Assembly (NCBI GenBank): GCA_030765055.1 | Contig: JAUKNK010000150.1 | Coordinates: forward strand, 315,001-379,000 | Source: Mantis religiosa | Lineage: Eukaryota; Arthropoda; Insecta; Mantodea; Mantidae | Direction of reading: 5' to 3' | Length of the DNA stretch: 64,000 bases | Shown here: positions 45,831-56,931 of the stretch, in pieces | Layout: each line of letters starts with the position of its first letter | Numbering within the stretch: position 1 is the first letter of the stretch | Notes under the pieces: model-generated | The model's database searches: none | The model's input: the letters and a program-made list of their open reading frames with translations, nothing else | Told to the model about the DNA's origin: nothing | Program-made: the position numbers and the translations under genes

Positions 45831-47120
45831 TAATCAAAATCGTTACCCAATTTTGAGAAAATCGAAACCATCCAAAACGTTTCTTGTAGTTTGTAGTATT
45901 CTCAAAACATGTATTTAAAGTGAAACTCTGGTATCGAATTTTTGAATGGAATACACATCCTCTACAGAAAATGCAAAGTATAGTACAGAAAGGACCTACT
46001 CGTCGTTTAGAATATTTAATAATGTTGGTACACTGATCCCAGAACCTTGTAGTTTCTTAGAAGCTGTTCTTGCTGACTTTGTGATTGAATGAATGTGTAC
46101 AAAACCACCTGAACATTTTCTTCCTCAGTTACTAATTTTGGATGGCCACTGGCTAATAAGCAGAGCTAGGACGTTCGTACCGCCCGACGTTCCCTATACA
46201 GGCTGTGGCCGACCTTCTACCGGCATTAAAACAAGTCATAGATAAGAAACGCACAACGGAGAGGCACTGAACCGGTTGCCCAGAGAAAAAAGTACTTATG
46301 AGACATTGGTAAATGCACACATACTTAGACCATTATGTACAACATACAAATTCTTATATAGTACATAGGGTTTGTCTCTGGCTGATCTCATTGTTTAAAT
46401 AGGCACATTGTGGCAACACCCAAGCAATTATAACGCAGATTATAGCATTTCTTGATTTAATGTAAAATAATATCCAAATGATAATATTATTTTCTTTAAT
46501 ATTTGAAGACTCTTACTAGAACAAAACTTCAAAGCAGGAATTTTACTATATATTTACTCATCTGCGGCCGTGCTAATAAAAGCAATAAAGCACCTCTGAA
46601 GCCTTTCAAATGAAAAACTCATTCTATGTCCCGTAAAACAGCATTTAGTTGATTGATAATCTGTTGCAAATTCATTAATGATTTTAGCTAATTTATTTTC
46701 TCGATCTAGCTTTTCTTTTTTCCATGTTTGCTGAAGTGTCCCACTGAAATGTAAATAATGAGGTAAATAAGGACGTGAATAAGTACAACTCTAGAAAACA
46801 TACAATGGTTGTTCGGCAAATTTAGTTGCTCATCTTTGAAGAAATAAATCAAAGATGTTATTCGTATGTCTTCCTTCCTACCAACGTGCTCTGTGTCTGT
46901 TTTGCAGTTATGAGTTGCATTTTACAATGAAACTTGCCCTTGCTAGTAGCGCTGCGTGGTATAGCCATGCCTGGCCACTCTTACACTGCTCAAGGAAATC
47001 GGTACGATCTTCCTAGCTCTGCTGATGAGGCAGCTTCATAAACTCATTTCTTCGTTTTAATGTACAGGAAACTTGCATGTATGATTTTTAATTAACATAT
47101 TTCAACGTTAAATCATAAGA
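45831..47120. other. No feature recognised
   Basis: No gene, repeat family or RNA identified over 1.3 kb. Confidence 0.4.
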
Positions 47121-47124
47121 GACA

Positions 47125-47312
47125 TTGAATGAAATGGGTAAAATGGTGCTCAAATGATCCCACAGTCCATACCGTTTGGAGTTACCAGACATTCATCTTT
47201 CTGGGTAAGGGGAAATCTCTAGAAATATATCCGGATATCCACCCTGACTGAGACTTGAAGTCGGAACCTTCTAAGTGCGAGGGAGACACGTTACCACCTA
47301 CGCTACGGAAGC
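47125..47312 (-). mobile_element. SINE-B, degenerate
   Basis: Minus-strand order of tail (TTGAATGAAATGGGTAAAAT), CTGGGTAAGGGGAAAT and a decayed B box is visible. Confidence 0.6.
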
Positions 47313-47764
47313 TGGGTAAGTGAGTAGTTTTCAATGAAATACTGTCGTACATCATAATTTTAATCAAGTTGTCAGAGTTTCTGTTAAATAAAGACGCAGA
47401 TGTACTATGGACAACACACGATAGAAATATCGCCGACCTGAGCTTTGTTTTTGCACTGATTAACCCAAAATTTGGCTTATAAACTCATCTATGCTAAACC
47501 CCTGTGCAATGTATGCTATTCAGTGGCTAATGGTTATGGTGACAACAACCTGACAATACAGTTCTCTGCCTCAAGTGAACTGTCAGTAGGTCAGGTTATT
47601 TAAATGACACCATAGATTTTAGTAGACTATTTATTCTGTATCCGTTTTCAGTCGTATATAATAATCATTCCTGGTATACTGAACTCCTAATATCCTCCTG
47701 CTTCTTAGAGTGTCTATTTCCTTCGCCAACAATTTTCTGCCCATTATTTATTCTTTGCCTTATA
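47313..47764. other. No feature recognised
   Basis: Nothing identifiable. Confidence 0.4.
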
Positions 47765-49036
47765 CATAGGTGATCTGAAAAGCTTGCAAACCAATAAAGT
47801 TACAATATATTTTATTTCATTTTTTTTATATTTGTCAACACAGTCCGCTTGTAACTCTACACATTTCTCCTGGCGATGCTCCCATCTCTGTAACCTGACC
47901 AAATAGTACTTAGCGTTTTTCTCTGCAGAATAATTATTCACGTAGGTGATTACCTCTTCATTTGACGAAAATGTCGCAATTTTCAGATGAGGGAAAAAAA
48001 GGAGTTACTTGAGGCTAGATATGGGGAGTAAGGCGGATGGTCAAGCAGTTCAAACCGTAGTTCATGGATTTTCGACATTGTAACCAATGAGGTTTGAGAC
48101 CTCAGGTGTTGTCTTGGTGATACAGGATTTTCTTTTTCTGCGAATGTAGCCGTTTTATCGCAAGTTTTTCCTTTAGCTTGACAAGTAATGATGCGTAGTA
48201 TGCCACTGTGATGGTTTTTACCTTTTGAAAGTAATCGATTAAAATAACTCCATGACTATCCCCCAAAAAGTCTCAAACACTTTACCGGCAGAAAAAACAG
48301 CTTTTGCCTTTTTTGAGCCGGTTTCCTCTCTGTAGTCCACTGCTTGGAATGTATTTTTGTTTCCGGCGTATAACGGTGTATCCAAGATTCATCTACGGTA
48401 ATAAATCGGCGCCAAGGCTCGGATTTATTGCGCCTAAGCTGCGCAAACAGAGCGTCAGAGATGTTCATTCGAACACATTTTAACTCTAACATGAGCAAAC
48501 GCGACACCCAACGCGCGGACAGCTTTCTCTTGTTTAGGTGTTGCTTTAATATGTAAAAAATCACATTCTTTTGAGATGTGCATAGCCTCTGCTATCCAAT
48601 TTATTTCGGTTGTCGTTTAGCACCATTAGTTTACTTTTGGCGATGTTTTCGCCGGTAGTTGCAGTTTTTGGAAGTCCCGAACGTTCATCGTCTTCCCAGC
48701 TCTTATGGCTTCGTTTAAATTCATATGCCCGAAATTCCTATGTGGTAGATGATCGTGCAGAGACCCTATACACAGAATCCAAGTCATCTTTGATTTGCGT
48801 AGGCGTATTGCCTTTCATAAACAAATATTTAATGACAGCTCGATAGTCGATGTTGTCCATTTTCATAAAAACACTTACACAAACTCACTCAATCGACTGT
48901 TACATAACAACTGAGAGTCCAAAATGACAAATTTTGGTGAGTAACTATCAAAAGATGAACAATGAAATTCACTAGCATTTATTTGCGAGTGCTCCCATCT
49001 TCACGTTGAGGTCGGAAAATTTTTAGAGCACCCTGT
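47765..49036 (-). mobile_element. Mariner MLE-A2, full-length, minus strand
   Basis: The termini resemble MLE-A1 (GATCTGAAAAGCTTGC and the mirror of TTTCCGACCT), with TA on both sides; 1272 bp. Confidence 0.8.
47790..48870 (-). pseudogene. Mariner MLE-A2 transposase, decayed
   Basis: The start region at about 48862 reads MKMDNIDYRAVIKYLF. The first catalytic Asp is in ITVDESWIHRYTPETK (about 48395), and the C-terminus VDKYKKNEIKYIV is near 47800. Parts between are frameshifted; the second and third Asp regions near 48100-47980 are recognisable (QDNT, LDHPPYSPYL-like). It is closely related to MLE-A1, including the KIHSKQWTT block. Confidence 0.75.
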
Positions 49037-49945
49037 TAAAATATTTTCTACTAATTTCTTTCTTATAGTTAATTTTGTTTTACTTGTCAAATTTATGTTT
49101 CAAAGTGTTCATTTAACAATTTATTTATTGTATTTGGTACAAGATACTTGCACATCCCATTAAGGTTTGTCGGTTATTTAAATAATATAAGATTTCTTCC
49201 GAATGATGAAAATGTTTCAGGGAATTTCTATAAAAGTTAAAACACGCATTTTTCATGCATTTATCATAAATGCGCCTGTTTTAATCGAAAAAGCTGAGCT
49301 ATTTTTGGGAAATTAAAGAATTTATAAAATGTTCTATTTGAAGTGGGTTAAGGTGGAAAAATTTCTTTAAAGTTGTCGTGTAACATCTATGAAAGATACT
49401 GAACCTAATTATAATTACCAGGTTTGGCATTTTCCCCCATATAGACACACCTACCTTTTCCTAATTGTCATATTTTTACATTGTGCGACATCAAAACATC
49501 TGTTTTCGGCGATTTCTTAATATTACATTATTTACTCCACCTACAAGGTTGTAGAAAATGTATAAAGTGTGTCATCTACATCCGATCACCTGCATTAATC
49601 GTACCCAGTGCTACATTTCAAAGCAAGCTTACATTCGTCATGTACGTTGATACCGAATTAATTTCACTGATTATTTTGGTATCCTAAAATTAGTATATAG
49701 TGTAGAAAACAAATGAGTTACAACTCTGGTAAATAATAAGTCATTGCCAAGGTATATTACGGTTGAAACAAACCATTTAGCTGTAAGTCAAGTACTTACG
49801 GCACTTAGGTTTTCCAGCACGTTTAGAAATAAGGTGACATGGAAACGACTATACTGAAATTCTGAAAAGCTGAAAGGAAAACTTTTTTGGAATTTGGTTA
49901 GTCAAAGAATAACAGTTTACTTTCAGATAAGAATAAGAAGGTCAA
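49037..49945. other. No feature recognised
   Basis: AT-rich; no repeat or gene identified. Confidence 0.4.
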
Positions 49946-49949
49946 GATT

Positions 49950-50145
49950 TGATAGATATAGTCAACATGAAAAATGCAATGCCATGGCCGGGATTTGAAC
50001 CACGGATCTCCTGGTTTCCGTCCAGTCGCTCTAACCCATTCAGCTACCATGGCCAACGTGCCGTCCTGACATTAAATTCTCCAATTGACTCGTATATTTC
50101 CCCGGTAGACCATTAGGGGCTTAATTTCCATCAATTAACTAAAGG
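49950..50145 (-). mobile_element. SINE-A, well preserved head
   Basis: On the minus strand the tRNA-like head is almost consensus: GCCATGGTAGCTGAATGGG, GAAACCAGGAGATCCGTGG, TTCAAATCCCGGCCATGGC. A fragment of the tail is attached in opposite orientation. Confidence 0.8.
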
Positions 50146-50399
50146 TTAAGGTTTGTCAACGTGTGAAGTAGAAGCTTTGGTTGGTTTAGTTATGGTGTAA
50201 GCAGGACTTGAGGTGATCAAAGAAGGTGTATTTTTACAATTGGTCAGTCTTTCTCATTATTAGTAATCCACAACACCTAATGACCGAGTTCGGTATACTA
50301 TATATTTGGCGGTAACCGCAAAGGAATTCTCCATATAACCTTTCATTAACTCACGGCAACCTACGCTTCTGAACACCATGACGGAAACAATTATTTTAA

Positions 50400-50645
50400 A
50401 CTACTAAATTATTGAAGTGCGTAGGATTTCACGGCCGGATTCATTTGGCCGATAATGATTATCCAGGCTTGCAGGCCGTGGTCTAGTGAAAAATCTTCTT
50501 ACAGTCGTTTCGTTCGAAACTGTGTTGAACATCCTCAGTGGCGTGGCCGTAACACTCTCGTTGTACTTTCGGCTGCGACTGATAAAGTAGATTTTCCACT
50601 AGACCACGCTCTACAAGCCCGGATTACCATTATCTGCTAAATTAT
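50400..50645. repeat. Fold-back repeat, about 45-bp arms
   Basis: The segment 50452-50500 (AGGCCGTGGTCTAGTGAAAAA) is complementary to 50591-50637 (TTTTCCACTAGACCACGCTC) around a loop of about 90 bases. ATTTCACGGCCGG precedes it. I do not know the element. Confidence 0.55.
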
Positions 50646-51019
50646 TGATCTGAAGGTGGCATGTATAACACTTATATAGCTTCAGAAACAGTTTCACTGA
50701 TCAAAAAGTTAACACTTTGCTTCAAATATCTAATGTATCAGTCTCCATTAAATATATCATTCAAGTTAACTGGCATTGACTACTCTGGCATCCAACCCCA
50801 CATATTCTGAGAGAATCGTCATCACTGAAGCTGTCGGTAGCAGATTTATCAACCTTGGCGGTGTGAGAGAGTGCATCAAAGGTGTTGCAAATCGTGTACA
50901 GCTCTCTAACTCAAGAGCACTTCTTAAACCACCATAACTCTCGTAAAATTACATTTGTATCCTTGTATGTGCTCTTTAGGTCTGTGTAATTACCTTGTAT
51001 ATAAGGGAGTATATAAGGC

Positions 51020-51420
51020 ATGAGTTTATATATCAGTCGCGGCCGCCAGAAAGGGAGCCGAGGTCGCATGCAGTACTACAACGTCGGAGCGCCCTTCGAA
51101 AGGATCGCCGTCGACATAGCTGGACCATTCCCAGTGTCCGACGGATGCAACAAGTACCTGATAGTGGTCGTGGACTACTTCACCAAGTGGCCGGACGTGT
51201 ATGCCATTCCGAACCAGGAGGCAAAGACAATGACAGACTGCCTCATGGAGCAAGTGTTCTGCCCATTTGGGTGCCGTTAGAGCTTCACAGCGACCAGGGT
51301 ATTAATTTTCACCTCAACCTGATCCAGGAGGCACTAGAAAGTCTTGGGGTTAACAAGACTCTATATGGTAGAGCAAGTAATGTACTGCACCCCTATATCT
51401 TGATACAGAGCTGTCGCCGA
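51020..51420 (+). pseudogene. Ty3/gypsy integrase fragment
   Basis: The frame 51020-51280 gives GAPFERIAVDIAGPFPVSDG (first catalytic Asp) and KYLIVVVDYFTKWPDVYAIP. A stop or frameshift near 51280 follows, then LELHSDQGINFHLNLIQEAL (second Asp, normally DQGxxF) in another frame to about 51360. No third Glu and no flanking pol or LTR are present. Confidence 0.8.
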
Positions 51421-51461
51421 TAATTTATATATTGAGTCTCCCTGAATATTTTTTGAAAGTA

Positions 51462-51463
<2 letters not shown>

Positions 51464-51522
<59 letters not shown>

Positions 51523-51535
51523 TTTGTTTGTTTGT
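51464..51535. repeat. (GT)n then (TTTG)n microsatellite
   Basis: Perfect GT run 51464-51519, then TTTG repeats to 51535. It stands just upstream of the first tRNA-like unit. Confidence 0.95.
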
Positions 51536-51580
51536 TGTAGTTCAGGTAATATCATTTAAGAAACACCTAAGTATGTAACA

Positions 51581-51645
51581 AGTCTCGTGTCCTAATAGGT
51601 AAGGTATCGGACTCTTAATCCGGGGTTCGATTCCCGCCGTAGTTC
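51581..51645 (+). pseudogene. tRNA-like pseudogene, unit 1
   Basis: AGTCTCGTGTCCTAATAGG, anticodon loop CTCTTAA (CTT), B box GGTTCGATTCCC. The variable loop is missing and the acceptor stem does not pair. Confidence 0.6.
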
Positions 51646-52105
51646 ATTTTCTGCCTGCTGCTTGGTAATCTTTTTCTTTTTATATCACTCTGAAACACCC
51701 AAAACGTATAACTAACATGCCAACAGTAGCTTTCCCGAGGCTGGGAGTTTGAAACCCGGTTGAAGACTACTCTTTTTGGTGTCAAATTCTTTATCATGGT
51801 GTCCATTGAATTGGCAATATACCAGGTGATCAACTATCGTTTATTTAGGGCTCGTAAAATAACCTCAAACTTGACAAGGGCGCTTTTGATCAATTTTAAG
51901 GAGCCTTTCACGCCCAATATAAAGTGAACCGCTGAGAATCACTTAAATTATAGTAAAATCATAAATAAAAACTCAATATTAATTTCAACAAAGAATGCTC
52001 AACAATGGATGTATATGTATAATTCCGTATACAGCTGAGCTTTTTATGTATGGCTGTTCCACACAGTAAAGAGTAATTGTATAAGAAAAGGCTATTTTAT
52101 TTTAT

Positions 52106-52110
<5 letters not shown>

Positions 52111-52194
<84 letters not shown>
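52111..52194. repeat. (CT)42 microsatellite
   Basis: Perfect CT run 52111-52194 upstream of the tRNA-Arg gene. Confidence 0.95.
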
Positions 52195-52196
<2 letters not shown>

Positions 52197-52275
52197 GTGT
52201 CTCTCGGTCAACCTCTGACTAGAGTGAGGCGACATTTCTAGTAATATAGCATAAAGAGCACGAAAGTGAACACAA

Positions 52276-52349
52276 GCCCTCGTGGCCTAATTGGATAGGG
52301 CATCGGACTTCGAATCCGGGGATTGCGGGTTCGAATCCCGCCGGGGGCT
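52276..52349 (+). tRNA. tRNA-Arg (anticodon TCG)
   Basis: The cloverleaf is complete: acceptor GCCCTCG with CGGGGGC (one T-G), A box GTGGCCTAATTGGATA, anticodon stem CGGA/TCCG around CTTCGAA, T arm GCGGG-TTCGAAT-CCCGC. A TTTTTT terminator follows at 52351. It could be a real gene or a recent copy within the tandem array. Confidence 0.85.
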
Positions 52350-52875
52350 ATTTTTTGCTTCGTTTTGATAATCTCGAATCCGCGCATTATCAGTAATCAA
52401 TATTAATACACTTTTATAAGGATAAATACGTATAAAGAGTTTTTATATACAATTGAAAAACTCATAAACTATATTAAGTAACATGCCAGCTGAGTCCTGA
52501 TGTCACGGGTGCAAACCCGTCGCAGTACCTAACTTTTTTTTCCCGTTAAATATCTTTAGCATGGTGTCCGTTAAATAGGGAATACACCAAGTGGTGAGGT
52601 GTCGTAGATTTAGGGCTCTTAAAAGCACATAAAGCTGGACGTGAGGACATCTCATCATCATTAAGACACATTTTACTCATAATACGCAATGGGCTGCTGA
52701 GAACTACAGAAGTTAAGTGCCTCCATATATAAAAACTCATTAATTGCAACAAGAAATGCTAACACGCTTTTATAAATATAATTCCATATATAACTGAGAA
52801 CTTTAAATTATAGCTGTTCAACATAGCTAAGGAGCTACGGTACAAGAAGTGACCAGGTTATGTTATTTACATGCC

Positions 52876-52911
52876 CTCTCCCTCCCTCCCTCCCTCCCTC
52901 CCTCCCTCCCC
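52876..52911. repeat. (CTCC)n microsatellite
   Basis: CTCC tetranucleotide run upstream of unit 3. Confidence 0.9.
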
Positions 52912-52994
52912 CTCTCTTTCTCGGTCTCTCTAGCTGTACCTCTATCTGTGTGCGAAGGTTTATCTATTTATGTGTAACATGGTCGTGTTTAGTA

Positions 52995-53065
52995 GCCCCC
53001 GAGACCTATCGGATAAGGCATCAAACTCCTAGTCCTTGGATTGTGGTTTAGGGTCGTGCCGGGTT
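52995..53065 (+). pseudogene. tRNA-Arg-like pseudogene, unit 3
   Basis: GCCCCCGAGACCTATCGGAT, AAGGCATCAAACTCCTAGTC, then a decayed T arm and GCCGGGTTTATTTTTTGCC. Relative to unit 2 the B box is damaged. Confidence 0.6.
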
Positions 53066-53121
53066 TATTTTTTGCCTTCTGTTTGCTAATCTTGAAACCG
53101 CTCACTGACAACAGTTAACTC

Positions 53122-53591
53122 TGTCGCGAACCCATTATTTACGAAAGCGCGGCGCGGGAGCGATAAGGGACAAATGGAGACGGGTGGAGATAAACGGCCT
53201 GTCTAAGCGGATAAACATAGCGCGGAGTAAAAAGGCATGCCAAAGAAATAAAGAGATAAACGGAATTTTCTGGTGCCATCCTGATTGTCTTACAGAACAT
53301 TCGATATCTTGTTTGTTCCAGAAATATCTAGTAACATGAGTCGTAGTATATTGAAGGAAGCTGCGTCTCGCCAGGGGACAGTTGTAAAGACAGCCGTAAA
53401 CAGGATTTGTAACAAGAGTTGTTGTAAACAGTGGAGCTTGAGTAAGCTCTTTGTTGTGATCAATGACCTTGGTAGATTGTAATTGTGTATGTGACGCCAT
53501 CCTGCTACTGTACGTGTATTTATACGGAAATAAAGAACATTTTGAATTTCCGCAACTTGGACTTTTAATTCTACGAACACACAAAGTCACA
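53122..53591 (+). mobile_element. LTR 4 (Ty3/gypsy), 5' LTR of a truncated element
   Basis: Begins TGTCGCGAACCC and ends AAAGTCACA. AATAAAG polyadenylation-like signal near 53529. It is followed at 53593 by TTGGTGTCAGAATGTGG, a primer-binding-site-like sequence, and then gag. Confidence 0.8.
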
Positions 53592-53604
53592 ATTGGTGTC
53601 AGAA

Positions 53605-54295
53605 TGTGGAACATTCAACGATGGATATGCCATTGGAAAAGATTTTGTCGAAGATTACCGAATTGACCACCTAAATGAAGGCTGCAAACGCAGCCCTCGT
53701 TGCCAAATTTGAGGAACAGTTGGCTGGCATAAAGGAGGACGTAACGGAGTTGGTCGGGCACGTCGAGGAGTTGGCGAGCCACTTTAACGACCTGGATTAA
53801 AAGACCGACAGCAACATTAAAACATTGAACGCCATGGTAGCGGACATCGTCGGCAGGAGGTCAAAGGCTGTGAAGGCCGGCGTGACGGGATGCAACAATT
53901 CTACGCGCGTCAAACCTCCTAAATACGACGGCGCGACAACTTCCGAAGACTTCAGCCGCCAGTTCGTCACAGTGTCCCAAGCATAGCAAGTGGTCACCGG
54001 AAGAAGAGGCCACACAGTAAGTAGCCAGCCTCCAGTGTCGGGCTGCAAAACTCCTAAACGCGGTCCAGGCAGCGACGGCGCCCAAGGACATCTGGAAATT
54101 CCTGGAAAACTGATTCGGAAACCACAGCCTAGTCGCAGCCTCCCTAAGCCAGCTGAAATCAAGATCACAACGACCAGGACAGACGCTGCCGGAGTTCATC
54201 CTGGCAATTGAGCAGCTGGCCAGCGAAGTCTTAGCCTAGTTCGTATCTCAAGAGGCTGCCTACACATTCGTGGACGGGTTATGGGACATCGAGAT
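53605..54295 (+). pseudogene. Ty3/gypsy gag, decayed
   Basis: LEKILSKITE, then AALVAKFEEQLAGIKEDVTE with a coiled-coil pattern, then RVKPPKYDGATTSEDFSRQF, the PPxYDGxxxWExFxxQF gag motif. Further on, frames carry RSQLKSRSQRPGQTLPEFIL-type text and EQLASEVLA. Stops occur near 53800 and 53985. It is cut at about 54295 by PLE-4 sequence, so pol is missing. Confidence 0.7.
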
Positions 54296-55034
54296 ACTAA
54301 ATGTCCTTGCGTTCTGGTTTCCAAATTACGTCTTTTCCTTCCAATATAAACTTTATCACAATCGAAACAATCAAACTGATAAATACCAGACTTTTTATTA
54401 TTAGGAATTTTCCTTTAGAGAATTTCAATAATTGTTTCATAAAAATATAAATAAAATAAAAAATAAAAGATAAATAAATAAAAAATATTAAAATAAAAAC
54501 ATATTTTTATAAATAAAAAATAAAGAATTCAAACATTAACATTTTTAATGATATTTCTACCCTTACAAATGAAAATACGATTATAATTTTAAAAATTTAC
54601 TTAGCATTCTTGGGTTAATGAATATTTTAAAAAAATTAAAATTAAAAATTAATTGTATTTCTCTAAAGGAAGATAAAGTTCCTAATAATAAAAAATCTGG
54701 TGTTTAACAGTTTAATTGCTTCGATTGTGATAAAGTTTGTATTGGAAAGACAAAAGGTAACTTTGAAATCAGAACGAAAGGACATTTTCCTAATATTAAG
54801 TATAAACAGACTGGTAAATCGGCAGTAGCATATCAGTTTTGGTCATTTATCCATGAAATAAATCGAGAAGTTAAATTATTAAAACAATTAAATGGTCCGA
54901 TAGATTTAATAGTTTCGGAACAGTTATTTATTTTATAAACAAACATTGCGTAATGAATTTTGAAATACCGGCAGTCGATTCTGTTTTTAAATTTGTTTTA
55001 TTTTCAGATTTTGGTAGTACTAACAAGAACATTG

Positions 55035-55886
55035 TGTGGCGAACACGTTATCTACGATAGCGCGGCTTGTGTACACAAAGAGCCGGCAAATAATGATAGC
55101 GCAGATAAAATACTTACCAACACAGATAAGTGAGGTAAATGGAAATTTCTAGTGACTTCTTGATTGATAGAGATTCGGATTCTGTTTTGTTTTAGAACTG
55201 TCTAGAAGTCACCAATGGAGTTATATATAAGAGATTGTGACTCGCCAAGACTCAGGATGAAGTTAGGCACCGGGCTTCAAAATTATACACAAGTTTACCC
55301 AATCATAGAAGCGGCCTTGTCAGATCCTTGGGATATTATGACCCCACTAGACGTCGTTCTAGACAGCACCGGTTACCCCGCATGGCTTGCGGACACCCGA
55401 GATAACCCAGGAGCTAATCCGAACAGCAGCTAAAGCTGAGCTCCACATAATTCTTCCAAGCTGCTTAGCATCAAATTTTTTTTCCCGAAATTAAAATCAA
55501 ATTAATACACCAGGGTGCAAGGCATTGCATCATGTCCTTCAACCCCTAGGTACAAATCTGTAACCTTATAACACAACATAAATCTAAAGACCTACACCTC
55601 ACCCTACAACATCCCAGAATCAATACCTTACCTGCGGTAAAACCCTTAACGGATGGGCACGCAGCAAAAACCTTCTGGCTAAATACAGCCAGCCAGCAAC
55701 GAGAGCTGATGTTCTAAGCAGATGTAATCAGAACGCTGTTGTGGTCATCGACCTTGGTGGATTGTGTATGTGTATGTGACGTAACTCTGCTGTAACTTGC
55801 CACTGTGAGTGTATTTCTACGCAAATAAAGAACGATTTGAATTTCTACAACTCGCAGTGTTAATTCTACGAGCCCAAAAAGTCTCA
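55035..55886 (+). mobile_element. LTR 5, inserted in PLE-4
   Basis: Starts TGTGGCGAAC and ends AAAAAGTCTCA; the ends match LTR 4 (AAATAAAGAAC near 55825). At 852 bp it is about 380 bases longer than LTR 4; the extra block (about 55240-55690) includes a 72-codon frame and is of unknown origin. The flanks ATTG and ATAT fit an ATAT duplication, and removing the LTR restores the PLE-A order seen at 9.38 kb. Confidence 0.7.
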
Positions 55887-55931
55887 ATATCAACATCTAG
55901 CTTTCGTTACGATGGCGACAGTTTTGTTGTT

Positions 55932-55978
55932 TCCGGCTGAGGATGTGTAAAAGTTTTACATGAGATTGCGATCCCGGA
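55932..55978 (+). ncRNA. Hammerhead-like motif, PLE-4 tail
   Basis: TCCGG, CTGAGGA, T, helix II (GTGTAAA with TTTACAT), GAGA for GAAA, near-palindromic helix III ATTGCGAT, C, CCGGA. Helix I TCCGG/CCGGA differs in sequence from the PLE-A copy at 9420 but still pairs. Confidence 0.55.
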
Positions 55979-56100
55979 CAAATTGTAAGAAAATGATGAT
56001 TTCTTATAAGATGAATGAAGTTTTAAGCTACACATTGTTATATTTGTATATATTTTTATGCTACACTGTTAATAGCTTCATATTTTACGAATTTGTGGTT

Positions 56101-56930
56101 GGAAGGCAATATTTCCTGTGTCTGCCATAAGCAAGGGCAGACAGAGAGAGAAACAAGATATGAACTGTGAAAACTGTACAAATCTTCCACACTACGGGAT
56201 CAAGAGTATCATTTCAGTTACTTCTTTGATCTGTGCAAATCCCATTACGTTTGAAAGCTGGAATAATCAAATGTGCATTGCAGATAACCAAAGCCTCAGC
56301 TAAGCATTAGGATGTTAACAACATTACAAAGCTGGTATCTCCACTTTATGCTCCAGTTGGCGATACACTTTACACACTCATGCACCACATGGGGTGCATG
56401 CTAGCACGTACTTCGTGCAACATCAGCACCTGTGTCCTCACTATACAACTTTTATTCTCTGCCCTCATTATCTCCCAAATTGGAGTAACACCTTACTCGT
56501 ACGGTTTTAGGGACAAACTAACTTCTGGATTATCTCACTGTGTCTGTAATTGCTAAGTCAAAACGAAACTTGTGGTGTCCACTAAGAGAATTCTCTCACT
56601 CCAAATCCCTCTTTACGTCGAAGCATTTAGTTGTTTTATACTGTTTCAAAATAGCTCTTACAGTTGTAATTACACGCCTAAAGTATTAGCAAAGCCAAAA
56701 TGACGAGCCAGGGAGCAAGGGGAGATGAATTATACTGAACAAAATCCAAAAAATGCCATGGTAAATTTGTGCTAACTTTTTCTCGAAAACAACTGTTTGC
56801 CGGAATTATAAAATAAAGCGCTAAAACACTACGATAATAATCATAACGGGACAGGCGTGTTTGCTTTGAACACAAACTTCAGTAAAATTTAATATCAGTT
56901 AAGTACAGTTATTATATCTATCATTCCCTG
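56101..56930. other. No feature recognised
   Basis: No repeat family or convincing reading frame. Confidence 0.4.
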
Positions 56931-56931
56931 A

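Larger units (their letters stand above)
51581..53120 (+). repeat. Three diverged tandem units of about 700 bp headed by tRNA-like genes
   Basis: Units begin at 51581, 52276 and 52995 (spacing 695 and 719). Units 1 and 2 share, after the tRNA-like head, TTTTCTGCC/TTTTTTGCTT, a second decayed tRNA-like element (ACATGCCA...), CATGGTGTCC, ATTTAGGGCTC, CTGAGAA and ATATAATTCC blocks. Each tRNA head has a microsatellite 60 to 80 bases upstream: (GT)n, (CT)n and (CTCC)n. Unit 3 is cut short by an LTR at 53122. Confidence 0.75.
54295..56100 (+). mobile_element. PLE-4, end-inverted Penelope-like relic split by an LTR
   Basis: An endonuclease fragment in minus orientation (54305-54425, with the complement of SGIYQFDCFDCDKVYIG) faces a plus-strand copy (about 54520-54945: NDIST, FNCFDCDKVCIGKTKGNFEI, SAVAYQFWSFIHEINREVKL). 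The tail 54946-55034 continues at 55887-56100 after the inserted LTR 5. The family is PLE-A, as at 8.9-9.5 kb. The RT core is absent. Confidence 0.75.

Noticed and set aside
51361..51555. Protein-like frame with a poly-Thr-His run
   Set aside because: It is the translation of the (GT)n microsatellite on the minus strand.
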